Source: Solibacillus isronensis
GTDB lineage: Bacteria > Bacillota > Bacilli > Bacillales_A > Planococcaceae
Reading direction: 5' to 3'
NCBI RefSeq assembly: GCF_900168685.1
Contig: NZ_FVZN01000014.1
Location: forward strand, 930,001-994,000
Length of the DNA: 64,000 nt
The notes beneath the pieces are model-generated. The model saw only the letters and a program-made list of their open reading frames with translations, ran no database searches and was not told the origin of the DNA. Both the position numbers and the translations under genes were made by a program. Below are positions 8,513 to 16,434 of this stretch, piece after piece; position 1 is the first letter of the stretch; every line of letters begins with the position of its first letter.

Positions 8513-9476
8513 AATTTTGAAACGGTTTTTGACTGCGGATGGAGAACCGATTTCCGGCCAAGTGCTGGCGGATGAGCTCAACGTCTCCCGGACAGCAATA
8601 TGGAAGCATATGCAAACATTGAAGCAGGAAGGCTATGAGTTTGAAACAGTAAAAAAACGCGGCTATAAACTGTTATCTGTACCGGATAAAGTGGATATGG
8701 GTCAATTGCAGCAATTTTTGACGACGGAACGCTATGGCCGACAAGTTCATTATTATGAAACGGTTGAGTCGACACAGCTTGTTGCGCATGAACTTGTAAG
8801 AGCTGGTGCACCGGATGGCACGGTTGTTATCGCTGAGCATCAGACGGCAGGGCGAGGGCGCATGATGCGTGAATGGGAATCGACAGAAGGACAAGGGATT
8901 TGGATGACTGTCATCATACGCCCGGCTGTTGCCCCGCATCAGGCCCCTCAATTTACTTTAGTTACTGCTGTGGCCATTGTTGAAGCGATGAAGTCGAGTT
9001 TTAAAAATTTCACACCTGAAATCAAATGGCCGAATGATATATTAATCAACGGCAAAAAAACAACAGGAATTTTGACTGAAATGGTTGCTGAGGCTGATCG
9101 CATCCAGGCATTGCTGATTGGTATAGGGATTAATGTCAATCAGCAGAAGGGTGATTTTCCTGAACAGTTGCAATCGATTGCAACTTCGCTTGCGATTGAA
9201 GAAGGAGAACCGATTGAACGTGTGCATTTCGTCGCCAATGTGCTTGAATCATTGGAGAAATACAGTGACGAATACGTAAAAAACGGTTTCGGACAAATTA
9301 AACAACTATGGGAACAGTCTTCGGGGACGATCGGAAAACAGGTCAAAGCAACAACACTCCGTGAAGTCGTTGAAGGGGAAGCTGTCAGTATTACTGAGAG
9401 TGGAGTCCTGGAAATTCGTCAAGCGAACGGGGAAATTGTTGGCATTTATTCTGCTGATATTGAACTTTTATCATAA
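8490..9476 (+). CDS. birA: Biotin-protein ligase / biotin operon repressor BirA
   Basis: Bifunctional protein: the N-terminal winged helix (about residues 5-60, VLADELNVSRTAIWKHMQTL) binds biotin operators, and the catalytic domain makes biotinyl-5'-AMP and transfers it to carboxylase lysines. Catalytic motifs are ESTQLVAHE, the biotin-binding GRGRMMREW and KWPNDILINGKKTTGILTE. ATG 8490 is preferred because AAAGGAA lies eight bases upstream within cca; the alternative ATG 8502 lacks a site. Length 328 is normal for the regulatory form of the enzyme. Last gene of the bshA-cca-birA unit. Confidence 0.95.
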   Translation: MHFTMKDEILKRFLTADGEPISGQVLADELNVSRTAIWKHMQTLKQEGYEFETVKKRGYKLLSVPDKVDMGQLQQFLTTERYGRQVHYYETVESTQLVAHELVRAGAPDGTVVIAEHQTAGRGRMMREWESTEGQGIWMTVIIRPAVAPHQAPQFTLVTAVAIVEAMKSSFKNFTPEIKWPNDILINGKKTTGILTEMVAEADRIQALLIGIGINVNQQKGDFPEQLQSIATSLAIEEGEPIERVHFVANVLESLEKYSDEYVKNGFGQIKQLWEQSSGTIGKQVKATTLREVVEGEAVSITESGVLEIRQANGEIVGIYSADIELLS

Positions 9477-9522
9477 AGCGTAAAGGCCTCGTTAAAAAAA
9501 GTTTTTACAGTAATTATTTATT

Positions 9523-9778
9523 CTGTACGTTTTCTTCCAAACTTGTTATAGTAGCTCTAGGACAGTATCTTAATAGAACTGTACCTGCAACTGCTAGTCA
9601 ACATTAAAAAAATCTGCTTTGATCTACACAAGACAGAGACGGAAGAAAACGCGCATAAATTAATTCATTTTATACTTGTAATTCGATTCTATTTCCACTA
9701 AAAGTATGAAATGTGTTGAATTTACGTATGGTACTACCCTTCTGTCTAATTTTAGATAGAAGGGTATTTTTGTTTTCT
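9523..9778 (+). promoter_or_regulatory. Promoter and long leader ending in a terminator before panB
   Basis: An extended -10 (TTGTTATAGT, -10 at 9547-9552) with a poor -35 (CTGTAC, 9523-9528) suggests a start near 9559. The transcript would carry about 175 bases before a strong hairpin at 9735-9766 (TACCCTTCTGTCTAA paired with TTAGATAGAAGGGTA) and a T-rich tail ending at about 9778. The panB ribosome site (AAGGAGGAAG) follows immediately. Within the leader, ACAGT/ACTGT (9562-9581) and ATACTT/AAGTAT (about 9673-9709) can form further hairpins. This arrangement looks like a transcription attenuator, but the RNA matches no riboswitch I know. Confidence 0.5.
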
Positions 9779-9799
9779 TTCCACTTAAGGAGGAAGAAT

Positions 9800-10636
9800 A
9801 TGAAAACAACTGCACAGTTTTTAAAAATGAAAGAGCAAGGCGAAAAAATTGTCATGATTACCGCTTATGATTATCCGGCAGCGAAATTTTCCGAAGCGGC
9901 AGGTGTTGATATGATACTTGTTGGGGATTCCCTCGGGATGGTCGTACTGGGCTATGAATCGACAATGCGTGTAACGGTGGAAGATATGATTCACCATAGT
10001 AAAGCGGTGCGCCGAGGTGCACCGGATACGTTCATTGTTGTCGATATGCCATTTGGTTCCTATCACGGAGATGTGAACGAAACATTGAAAATCGCTGTGA
10101 AAATGATGCAGGAAACGAATGCAAATGCCGTAAAAGTAGAAGGGGCAGATGATATTGTACCTGTAATTAAGAAGTTAACCGATGCCGGTATTCCGGTAGT
10201 GGCACATTTAGGATTGCTGCCTCAATCGGCAGGAGTACTTGGAGGCTATAAAGTGCAAGGAAAAACAGCCGAGCAAGCGGAAAAATTAATAAAAGATGCC
10301 CTACTTGTTGAACAAGCAGGTGCATGTGCCGTTGTGCTGGAATGTATTCCACATCAGTTGACGGAAGTTGTCTCGCATAACTTGACGATTCCGACAATTG
10401 GTATCGGTGCTGGTGTAAAAGCGGATGGGCAAGTGCTCGTATACCACGACTTATTACAATACGGAAAGCATCATATACCAAAATTTGTTGAAGCATTCGC
10501 ACAAGTCGGTGAAGAGGTAGAGAAGGGGATTACGAATTATACAAATGCTGTAAAATTAGGTACATTCCCGACATTACAACAAAGTTTTACAATGAAAGAG
10601 ACAGAGCTAATCGAGCTCTACGGAGGCGTAAAATAA
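9800..10636 (+). CDS. panB: 3-methyl-2-oxobutanoate hydroxymethyltransferase
   Basis: First committed enzyme of pantothenate synthesis: transfers a hydroxymethyl group from methylene-tetrahydrofolate to ketoisovalerate, giving ketopantoate. Family motifs include [40 protein letters not shown] and [17 protein letters not shown]; the metal ligands are the aspartates of GDSLG and DMPFG, and the catalytic glutamate is in LECIP. ATG 9800 has AAGGAGGAAG in front; a longer reading from 9713 runs through the terminator hairpin and is rejected. Length 278. The stop overlaps panC (TAATG), so translation is coupled. Confidence 0.97.
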   Translation: MKTTAQFLKMKEQGEKIVMITAYDYPAAKFSEAAGVDMILVGDSLGMVVLGYESTMRVTVEDMIHHSKAVRRGAPDTFIVVDMPFGSYHGDVNETLKIAVKMMQETNANAVKVEGADDIVPVIKKLTDAGIPVVAHLGLLPQSAGVLGGYKVQGKTAEQAEKLIKDALLVEQAGACAVVLECIPHQLTEVVSHNLTIPTIGIGAGVKADGQVLVYHDLLQYGKHHIPKFVEAFAQVGEEVEKGITNYTNAVKLGTFPTLQQSFTMKETELIELYGGVK

Positions 10637-11499
10637 TGAACGTATTAACAACTATAGCCGAGTTGCGTGAAGTAGTTCAAATGGCAAAATACAACCGGCA
10701 GTCAATCGGTCTTGTCCCGACAATGGGCTATTTACATGAAGGGCATTTAACATTGGCTGCAAACGCACGCAGCGAAAATGAACTTGTGATCATGAGTATA
10801 TTCGTCAACCCAACACAATTTGGTCCAAATGAAGATTTCGAATCATACCCAAGAGATTTACCACGTGATACAGAATTGGCAAAATCGGTAGGGGTAGATT
10901 ATATATTTGCACCATCTGTAGAGGAAATGTATCCGCACAATGGAGGGATTTCCATTCGTGCAGGGCGACAGGCGCATATTTTATGCGGGGCGAGCCGACC
11001 TGGTCATTTTGACGGGGTTTTGCAAGTCGTGGCGAAGCTATTTAATTTAGTGCAGCCGGATCGTGCTTATTTCGGACAAAAGGATGCCCAGCAAGTGGCG
11101 ATCATTCAGACAATGGTACGCGATTACAATTTCCCGGTGACAATCCGTGTTGTTCCGGTTGTACGCGAAGAGGATGGTTTGGCAAAATCAAGCCGCAACG
11201 TTTATTTGTCTTCTGAAGAACGTTCACAGGCACCAGCAATTCAGCAAGGGCTTCAATTGGCGAAAAGAGAGCTGTTGGAATCAGGAAGTGTGGAATCGGC
11301 AATTGCACTTGCAAAAAAAATCATCCGTGACAATACAGATGGCCACGTTGAATATTTAATGATTTTATCTTACCCGGATTTACAGGAAGTCGATGATCGG
11401 ACAGAGCAAATCGTTGTTGCAGCTGCCGTTCAAATTGGTAAAACACGTTTAATCGATAATTTAATTTTTTCATTAAAAGGGGAAGTAATCCATGTTTAG
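10636..11499 (+). CDS. panC: Pantothenate synthetase
   Basis: ATP-dependent ligase joining pantoate and beta-alanine. Signatures of the adenylate-forming fold are visible: [13 protein letters not shown] (the HxGH-like site), [34 protein letters not shown] and the KMSKS-like [11 protein letters not shown]. Length 287 is usual. Starts in the TAATG overlap with panB and overlaps panD by 8 bases; the three genes form one pantothenate operon. Confidence 0.97.
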   Translation: MNVLTTIAELREVVQMAKYNRQSIGLVPTMGYLHEGHLTLAANARSENELVIMSIFVNPTQFGPNEDFESYPRDLPRDTELAKSVGVDYIFAPSVEEMYPHNGGISIRAGRQAHILCGASRPGHFDGVLQVVAKLFNLVQPDRAYFGQKDAQQVAIIQTMVRDYNFPVTIRVVPVVREEDGLAKSSRNVYLSSEERSQAPAIQQGLQLAKRELLESGSVESAIALAKKIIRDNTDGHVEYLMILSYPDLQEVDDRTEQIVVAAAVQIGKTRLIDNLIFSLKGEVIHV

Positions 11500-11875
11500 A
11501 ATGATGATGAACAGTAAAATCCACCGTGCCCAAGTAACACAGGCAGATTTGAATTATGTAGGTTCCATTACAATTGATGAAGATATATTGGATGCGGTTG
11601 GAATGCTGCCGAATGAAAAAGTTCACATAGTCAACAACAACAACGGAGCACGCTTTGAAACTTATATTATTGCCGGGGAGCGCGGTTCGGGAGTTATTTG
11701 CGTAAATGGAGCAGCGGCACGCCTTGTTCAAAAAGGTGATATTGTCATCATTATTTCTTACGTGTATGTGGATAATAAAGAAGTTGCCGAACATACTCCG
11801 ACTGTGGCGATTATGGGGGAAAACAATACAATTAAAGAAATAATCGCATACGAACCGGAAGCAACAATTATGTAA
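11492..11875 (+). CDS. panD: Aspartate 1-decarboxylase
   Basis: Pyruvoyl-dependent enzyme making beta-alanine from aspartate for PanC. The self-cleavage site is the Gly-Ser pair in YVGSIT (Gly24-Ser25), which produces the pyruvoyl group; [21 protein letters not shown] and [19 protein letters not shown] segments complete the active site. At 127 residues it has the family length. ATG 11492 overlaps the end of panC. A terminator follows at 11887-11930. Confidence 0.97.
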   Translation: MFRMMMNSKIHRAQVTQADLNYVGSITIDEDILDAVGMLPNEKVHIVNNNNGARFETYIIAGERGSGVICVNGAAARLVQKGDIVIIISYVYVDNKEVAEHTPTVAIMGENNTIKEIIAYEPEATIM

Positions 11876-11886
11876 AAGTAAATATG

Positions 11887-11930
11887 AAAAGCTGTCATTC
11901 AGGATTATTCCTATATGACAGCTTTTTTTA
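11887..11930 (+). terminator. Terminator of panBCD
   Basis: A 12-bp stem AAAAGCTGTCAT/ATGACAGCTTTT is followed by T7. Confidence 0.9.
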
Positions 11931-12071
11931 TATTACATTTTTGGTTACTAAAGGATAATTTTGTAATTTTTATATCATCTCCTTGTAATCTTTTTGAAAT
12001 ATTAAATGTGTAGACTTGGATTTAGCTTTATTTTACAAAATAGACAAAAGATACAGGGGGAAATAATTAAT

Positions 12072-12650
12072 ATGTTTCAAAATAAACTATTATTTAGCTT
12101 TGCCTTCTTTGTGGTCACTACCTTATTCTTCGCAAACGCGACAATTGCAGCGACGCACACTGTGAAGAAAGGTGAAGAGTTAGATGAAATTGCAGAACGT
12201 TATGACACATCAGTATATACATTGCTTGAATTAAATGAAGTTAACGACATAGAAGAAGTAACGGAAGGCTTTGTACTGAAATTACCGGATCATATTAAGA
12301 ATAAGAAAGCACCGGTTGAAAAAAAGGAGAAAAAGGAAACAATTGATGACTTTGAAGTTGTCAAAACTTTAACAGTTGAAGCAAGCGCTTTTACAGCATA
12401 CTGTAAAGGGTGTTCGGGAAAAACGGCTTCCGGAATAGACTTAAAGAAAAATCCGGATATTAAACTAATTGCGGTTGACCCAAAGATTATTCCGCTTGGA
12501 ACGAAAGTATGGGTGGAAGGTTACGGAATTGCGGTTGCCGGTGATACAGGCGGTTCGATTAAAGGAAACCGGATTGATGTTTTTGTTAAAACAAAAAAAA
12601 CCGCACTCAATTGGGGACGTAAAAATGTAGAAATTAAAGTATTAAAGTAA
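12072..12650 (+). CDS. Secreted LysM and 3D-domain cell wall protein
   Basis: Probable secreted peptidoglycan-associated protein of 192 residues. A signal peptide (about residues 1-27, ending ANATIAA) is followed by one LysM domain (about 28-74, HTVKKGEELDEIAERYDTS), a lysine-rich linker and a C-terminal 3D domain (about 105-190). The 3D domain has the three signature aspartates: AVDPKIIPLG, VAGDTGGSIKG and RIDVFV. Related proteins (YocH, YuiC, MltA-like folds) are muralytic enzymes or act with them. ATG 12072 follows CAGGGGGA. It lies in a stretch that is not at this position in B. subtilis and is transcribed alone. Confidence 0.88.
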   Translation: MFQNKLLFSFAFFVVTTLFFANATIAATHTVKKGEELDEIAERYDTSVYTLLELNEVNDIEEVTEGFVLKLPDHIKNKKAPVEKKEKKETIDDFEVVKTLTVEASAFTAYCKGCSGKTASGIDLKKNPDIKLIAVDPKIIPLGTKVWVEGYGIAVAGDTGGSIKGNRIDVFVKTKKTALNWGRKNVEIKVLK

Positions 12651-12660
12651 TCAGTAAGTG

Positions 12661-12697
12661 GGCGGCGAATGCGATTGGCATTTCGCTGCTTTTTTAT
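12661..12697 (+). terminator. Terminator after the 3D-domain gene
   Basis: Imperfect stem GGCGGCGAATGC/GCATTTCGCTGCT followed by T6. Confidence 0.75.
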
Positions 12698-12789
12698 TTG
12701 ATTAAATATTAAGAATTAATAGATAATTGATGCCCGATTTGTTGCATTCACCACCCTGTAATGCTAATGTGAAAAATGAGGTGGTATAT

Positions 12790-14127
12790 ATGGAAAAATT
12801 TGATTTAGCCGTCATTGGTGCAGGACCTGGAGGATATGTAGCGGCAATCCATGCAGCAAAAAGCGGGTTGAAAGTAGCGCTTGTCGAAAAAAATAAAGTT
12901 GGTGGTGCCTGCTATAATGTCGGCTGTATTCCTTCAAAAATTATGCTTGAGCATAGTAAGCTGGTACAGGAAATTCGGCGCGGAACTGATTGGGGTGTAA
13001 CGGTACCGACGATTAATATTGATTTTCCGAAGTTAATGCAGCGTAAAGATCAAGTGGTTGATGAACTGTTATCAAATATTGAAACATTTATCGAAAATGC
13101 ACAGATTACAATGTTTCGGGGAAAGGCGACAGTAACCGCAGAACGAAAAGTGATCATCGGTAATGAGGCGTTTACAGCAGGTCATGTCATTTTAGCAACA
13201 GGCAGCCGTCCGTTCGTACCGCCATTTAAAGGGCTTGAAAACGCAAATTATCATACAACGGATACATTTTTTTCGATACAGGAGCTGCCGAAACAATTAA
13301 CGATTATTGGAGGCGGGGTAATTGCAATTGAAATGGCATTTGCTTTAGCGCCAATGGGAACAAAAGTAACCGTATTAAACCATAGTAAAGATATACTACA
13401 AACAGAAGAACCGGATGCACGACCGATTATTAAAGAGAAAATGAAACAACTGGGAATCGACCTTGTGACAGACTTTACGTTCGAAGAAATCCATGCCGAC
13501 CATGTACAAACTTCAATCGGCAACTTCCCGTTTGAAAGTTTACTGTTTGCGACAGGGCGCCGTCCGAATACTGAAATTGCGGAAGCGCTGGAGATGCAGA
13601 TGGATGGCCGTTTAATCAAGGTAAATAACCACTATGAAACGAGTATACCCGGCATTTATGCGATAGGTGATTTAGTCGGCGGATTCCAGCTTGCCCACTC
13701 TGCAAGTGCAGAAGGAGTACATGCAGTCGACTATATTTTAGGGAAGCACCCGAAAGTAATCAATCAGCAGGAAATCCCGCGATGTGTATATACACATCCT
13801 GAAATTGCGACATTTGGCATGCTGGAACACGAAGCACCTGCAGATAGTATTGTAACGAAGATGTACTTACCTACGAACCCTAAAGCTTTGCTTGAAGGAA
13901 ATACACAAGGCTTTATGAAGTTTGTAGCGAGTCCTGAAGGCGATATTTACGGGGCATGTGTCGTTGGTGACGGGGCGACGGAAATGATTAACTCCATGCT
14001 GACAGCAAAAGTATTAGGCGGATCAGTAAAAGATTTGGCAAGGCTCATTTTCCCGCATCCGACAGTCAGCGAGCACGTTGGCGATGCTGCACGTTCTGTT
14101 TTCGGAAAAGCGATCCATGCAAAATAA
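12790..14127 (+). CDS. Dihydrolipoamide dehydrogenase (stand-alone)
   Basis: Flavoprotein disulfide reductase of the Lpd family. It has an N-terminal FAD motif GAGPGGYVAA, the redox pair in CYNVGCIPSK, a central NAD motif GGGVIAIEMAFAL, a second FAD motif ending AIGDLVGG, and the C-terminal catalytic PHPTVSEH (His-Glu pair). The 445 residues are slightly shorter than PdhD (470). ATG 12790 follows GAGGTGG. No E1 or E2 genes are next to it, so it is not part of a local 2-oxoacid dehydrogenase operon; it could serve a complex encoded elsewhere. A mercuric reductase is less likely, since the N-terminal metal domain and C-terminal cysteine pair are missing. Confidence 0.85.
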   Translation: MEKFDLAVIGAGPGGYVAAIHAAKSGLKVALVEKNKVGGACYNVGCIPSKIMLEHSKLVQEIRRGTDWGVTVPTINIDFPKLMQRKDQVVDELLSNIETFIENAQITMFRGKATVTAERKVIIGNEAFTAGHVILATGSRPFVPPFKGLENANYHTTDTFFSIQELPKQLTIIGGGVIAIEMAFALAPMGTKVTVLNHSKDILQTEEPDARPIIKEKMKQLGIDLVTDFTFEEIHADHVQTSIGNFPFESLLFATGRRPNTEIAEALEMQMDGRLIKVNNHYETSIPGIYAIGDLVGGFQLAHSASAEGVHAVDYILGKHPKVINQQEIPRCVYTHPEIATFGMLEHEAPADSIVTKMYLPTNPKALLEGNTQGFMKFVASPEGDIYGACVVGDGATEMINSMLTAKVLGGSVKDLARLIFPHPTVSEHVGDAARSVFGKAIHAK

Positions 14128-14134
14128 CCTTGTT

Positions 14135-14170
14135 GCTACGGTGCAGATGAGATGCTCCGTAGCTTTTTTT
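14135..14170 (+). terminator. Terminator after the lpd-like gene
   Basis: GCTACGG/CCGTAGC stem with a 15-base loop followed by T7. Confidence 0.8.
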
Positions 14171-14242
14171 CAATCCAATTTCTTTTTTATTGTGCTGAAT
14201 TCTACTATACTTGTTGTATACAATTCCAACATGAGGTGACAT

Positions 14243-14581
14243 ATGGAAAATCAGTCAATGGAGCTTGTAGAAAAAGAAGTGGAAAACACGTTATATCAAT
14301 GTATTGATTTTAATATAGAAGAAAACTATATTGCGATGGGACAAGAGTTTGCTAAAGTGCTCGCACTACTGCAGGAACACGGTCTTATTAGTCCGGCTTT
14401 AAAAGTGATTACTGACCCGGAACAGTGTCTGACAGAAACGAGGATATTGCTCGAAAGTCTGCAAGAAGCCCAAAGAAGGCATGCTTCACGGAGAAAACTG
14501 CTGACACATCGGCACATTTTAAATGTATGGCTGAGAAAAAATCAGTATTTTCAGCGAGAAGTTTTGCCGGGGTTTTTCTAG
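14243..14581 (+). CDS. Hypothetical protein, 112 residues
   Basis: I do not recognise this gene. It encodes a soluble, mostly helical, charged protein of 112 residues with many Glu and Leu in the first 90 residues and a basic stretch (RRHASRRKLLTHRH) near 81-94. It has no signal peptide, membrane segment or known motif. The start is well supported by GAGGTG seven bases upstream of ATG 14243 and by a TATACT-like -10 near 14205. It stands alone between two terminators, so it is probably its own transcription unit. Confidence 0.6.
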   Translation: MENQSMELVEKEVENTLYQCIDFNIEENYIAMGQEFAKVLALLQEHGLISPALKVITDPEQCLTETRILLESLQEAQRRHASRRKLLTHRHILNVWLRKNQYFQREVLPGFF

Positions 14582-14670
14582 CAATGAAAGAAAAATATTC
14601 AGATAATATTAGAATATCATTGCATTTTTATTTTTTTAGACTTAAAATAAAAATAGTCCAATACGTAGTA

Positions 14671-14712
14671 GGCATGGTGGAGTCAGTCAAACTGGCGTCA
14701 CCATGCCTTTTT
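14671..14712 (+). terminator. Terminator before the antiporter gene
   Basis: GGCATGGTG/CACCATGCC stem followed by T5. It lies only about 20 bases before the next start codon, so it could attenuate that gene as well as end the upstream transcript. Confidence 0.75.
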
Positions 14713-14733
14713 GTATAGTAAAAGGGGGATATT

Positions 14734-15882
14734 ATGTTTATTTTTCAAATAGTTATCGTACTATTGGCAACAAAAATAGCAGGGCATTTAACGGTACGTT
14801 TAGGTCAACCTTCAGTACTTGGGAAAATCCTGATCGGTATTATTATCGGACCTGCAATGCTTGGCTGGATTACTGACAGTGAAGTTATGCAAACATTCAG
14901 TCAAATAGGGGTTATTTTATTAATGTTTTTAGCCGGTTTAGAAACCGATTTAGAAGACTTGAATGCCAATATGAAGGGGGCCGTTTTTGTTGCAATTGGC
15001 GGTGTTATTTTACCGATTGCAATGAGTTATCCGTTAGCATTGGCATTTGGTTTAACGCAAGGTCAGGCAATTTTTGTCGGACTTACATTAGCCGCTACAT
15101 CCGTTAGTATTTCAGTTCAGACATTAAGCGAGATTGGCTGGCTGAAAAGTAAGGAAGGTTCTACATTATTAGGTGCTGCAGTATTGGATGACATTATCGT
15201 CGTTGTATTACTTGCAATAGCTATGAGTTTCCTAGTAGGGGACGATGTATCGATTCCTGTATTAATTGGCGGTAAAGTATTATTCTTCGTTATATTATTC
15301 GTTGTAATGAAATGGGTAATTCCACCGTTCTTGCGCTTGTTTAGTCGCTTGAAAGTTACGGAAGCAATATTAAGCGGTGCACTTATTGCATGTTTTGCAT
15401 TAGCATACATAGGTGAACATTACTTTGGCATCGCTACAATTATTGGTGCATTCTTTATCGGTATTGCGATTGGACAAACACCGTTTAAAGAGACTGTCGA
15501 GCATAAAGTTGAACCAATAGCGAACGGGATTTTCGTTCCTTTCTTCTTCGTTAGTATCGGATTGTCCGTTACATTTGCGGGAATTACAGAAAATATTTGG
15601 TTCTTAGTAATCTTCTCGATCGTGGCAATTTTATCGAAACTTATCGGATCTGGTCTTGGTGCGAAATTGGCAGGCTTCAGCTGGAGATCTTCTACAGGGA
15701 TTGGTGCAGGAATGGTATCTCGTGGTGAAGTAGCACTGATTCTTGCAGCAATGGGATTATCAAGCGGTTTGCTGCCGGCGGAAGATTATACACCAATGGT
15801 AATCGTGATTATAATTACAACGTTGGTTACACCACCAATGTTAAAAGGAATTTTCGGAAATCGTTCAAATTTAATCGATTAA
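14734..15882 (+). CDS. CPA2-family cation/proton antiporter
   Basis: Monovalent cation:proton antiporter of the CPA2 (Kef/GerN/NapA) group. The 382 residues are almost entirely hydrophobic, with about 11-13 transmembrane segments; the conserved LGKILIGIIIGPAMLGW loop and the AVLDDIIVV helix, with the two acidic residues thought to carry ions, are present. There is no C-terminal TrkA-N or TrkA-C domain, so regulation by bound nucleotide is not indicated. An AAAGGGGGA site precedes ATG 14734. Substrate (Na+ or K+) cannot be settled from sequence. It is followed by an unclassified structured RNA. Confidence 0.85.
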   Translation: MFIFQIVIVLLATKIAGHLTVRLGQPSVLGKILIGIIIGPAMLGWITDSEVMQTFSQIGVILLMFLAGLETDLEDLNANMKGAVFVAIGGVILPIAMSYPLALAFGLTQGQAIFVGLTLAATSVSISVQTLSEIGWLKSKEGSTLLGAAVLDDIIVVVLLAIAMSFLVGDDVSIPVLIGGKVLFFVILFVVMKWVIPPFLRLFSRLKVTEAILSGALIACFALAYIGEHYFGIATIIGAFFIGIAIGQTPFKETVEHKVEPIANGIFVPFFFVSIGLSVTFAGITENIWFLVIFSIVAILSKLIGSGLGAKLAGFSWRSSTGIGAGMVSRGEVALILAAMGLSSGLLPAEDYTPMVIVIIITTLVTPPMLKGIFGNRSNLID

Positions 15883-15887
15883 TCTAG

Positions 15888-15916
15888 TTGAATGATTCCT
15901 TAAATTGTTGTATTCT
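15888..15916 (+). promoter_or_regulatory. Sigma-A-type promoter for the RNA at 15923
   Basis: TTGAAT (15888-15893), a 17-base spacer and TATTCT (15911-15916), predicting a start near 15923. It begins 5 bases after the antiporter stop codon. Confidence 0.55.
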
Positions 15917-15922
15917 ATGTTT

Positions 15923-16088
15923 TAGGTGCCAAAACCTCGGTGAAGATTTAGTCTTCACAACAAAAGCCTCCACCAACAGCACGGATTTGCTGGGAAGCTT
16001 TTGAATTGTGCAGGGAGATGAGCCCCTGCACACCTATACATAGTATATTAACCTAGTGTTGTCCTTGAGGCGGCACTAGGTTTTTTTG
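15923..16088 (+). ncRNA. Candidate structured small RNA, unclassified
   Basis: An intergenic RNA of about 165 nt with its own promoter and terminator and no plausible reading frame. Hairpins visible by eye are GTGAAGA/TCTTCAC (about 15940-15958), AAAAGC/GCTTTT (about 15962-16002) enclosing CAGCA/TGCTG, and GTGCAGGG/CCCTGCAC (about 16008-16031). The flanks TAGGTG (15923-15928) and CACCTA (16031-16036) can close the whole as a multibranch structure; if transcription starts earlier the closing stem extends with CTATGT/ACATAG. It ends in ACCTAGTG/GGCACTAGGT plus T7 (16051-16087). It is not tmRNA, SRP RNA or a common riboswitch that I recognise, and the branching does not resemble 6S RNA. Confidence 0.55.
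16051..16088 (+). terminator. Terminator of the unclassified RNA
   Basis: ACCTAGTG with GGCACTAGGT as stem arms followed by seven T. Confidence 0.8.
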
Positions 16089-16110
16089 TCGTCAAATTTG
16101 CGCTTAAATT

Positions 16111-16283
16111 TTATTAGAACATTTAGGATTATATTAGAAAACTTGTGGTGGATATTTGAAGAACTGGATAGGATATTAGAACAATTTAGACTTATATTAG
16201 AACAGTTAGCGGTTATATTGGAAAATCGGGATTTTATTAGAACAAATAAAATTTTATTAGATGATATGAAAATATATTAGAAC
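16111..16283 (+). repeat. Array A: phased ATTAGAA repeats, 9 units
   Basis: Nine copies of ATTAGAA or a one-base variant (often within TATATTAGAAC) begin at 16113, 16133, 16154, 16175, 16196, 16217, 16236, 16256 and 16276. Spacings are 20, 21, 21, 21, 21, 19, 20 and 20. The bases between the motifs differ. The last four units form an end cassette almost identical to that of array C. The array lies after the terminator of the small RNA and about 150 bases before dinG. The remaining 16284-16434 holds no feature I can name beyond the dinG upstream region. Confidence 0.85.
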
Positions 16284-16434
16284 TTTAAGAACGCTTACAT
16301 ACCGGCTATGACTCTATATATGCGAACTCATCATTCCAACGCCACGTTTAAGCAGTTCTATCCAATTACATGACCTCATTACCTCCAGTATGATAAAATG
16401 CCGTTATATTACTTGAACTGTGAGTTGAAGAAAA

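Noticed and set aside
9713-9799. Extended N-terminus of PanB
   Set aside because: It would translate the terminator hairpin and T-run; the ATG at 9800 has a strong ribosome site and matches the family.
11147-11359. Frame overlapping panC
   Set aside because: Shadow of panC in another frame, without supporting signals.
14425-14718. A 97-codon frame overlapping the hypothetical gene at 14243
   Set aside because: No ribosome site; it runs through the terminator at 14671-14712.
15923-16088. 6S RNA, tmRNA or SRP RNA identity for the small RNA
   Set aside because: It branches into three hairpins instead of one long rod, has no tag reading frame and lacks the SRP tetraloop motif.
16086-16280. A 64-codon frame through array A with a seven-residue periodicity (ILENLWW, IFEELDR, ILEQFRL)
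   Set aside because: It starts inside a terminator T-run without a ribosome site; the heptad pattern simply reflects the 21-base step of the DNA motif.
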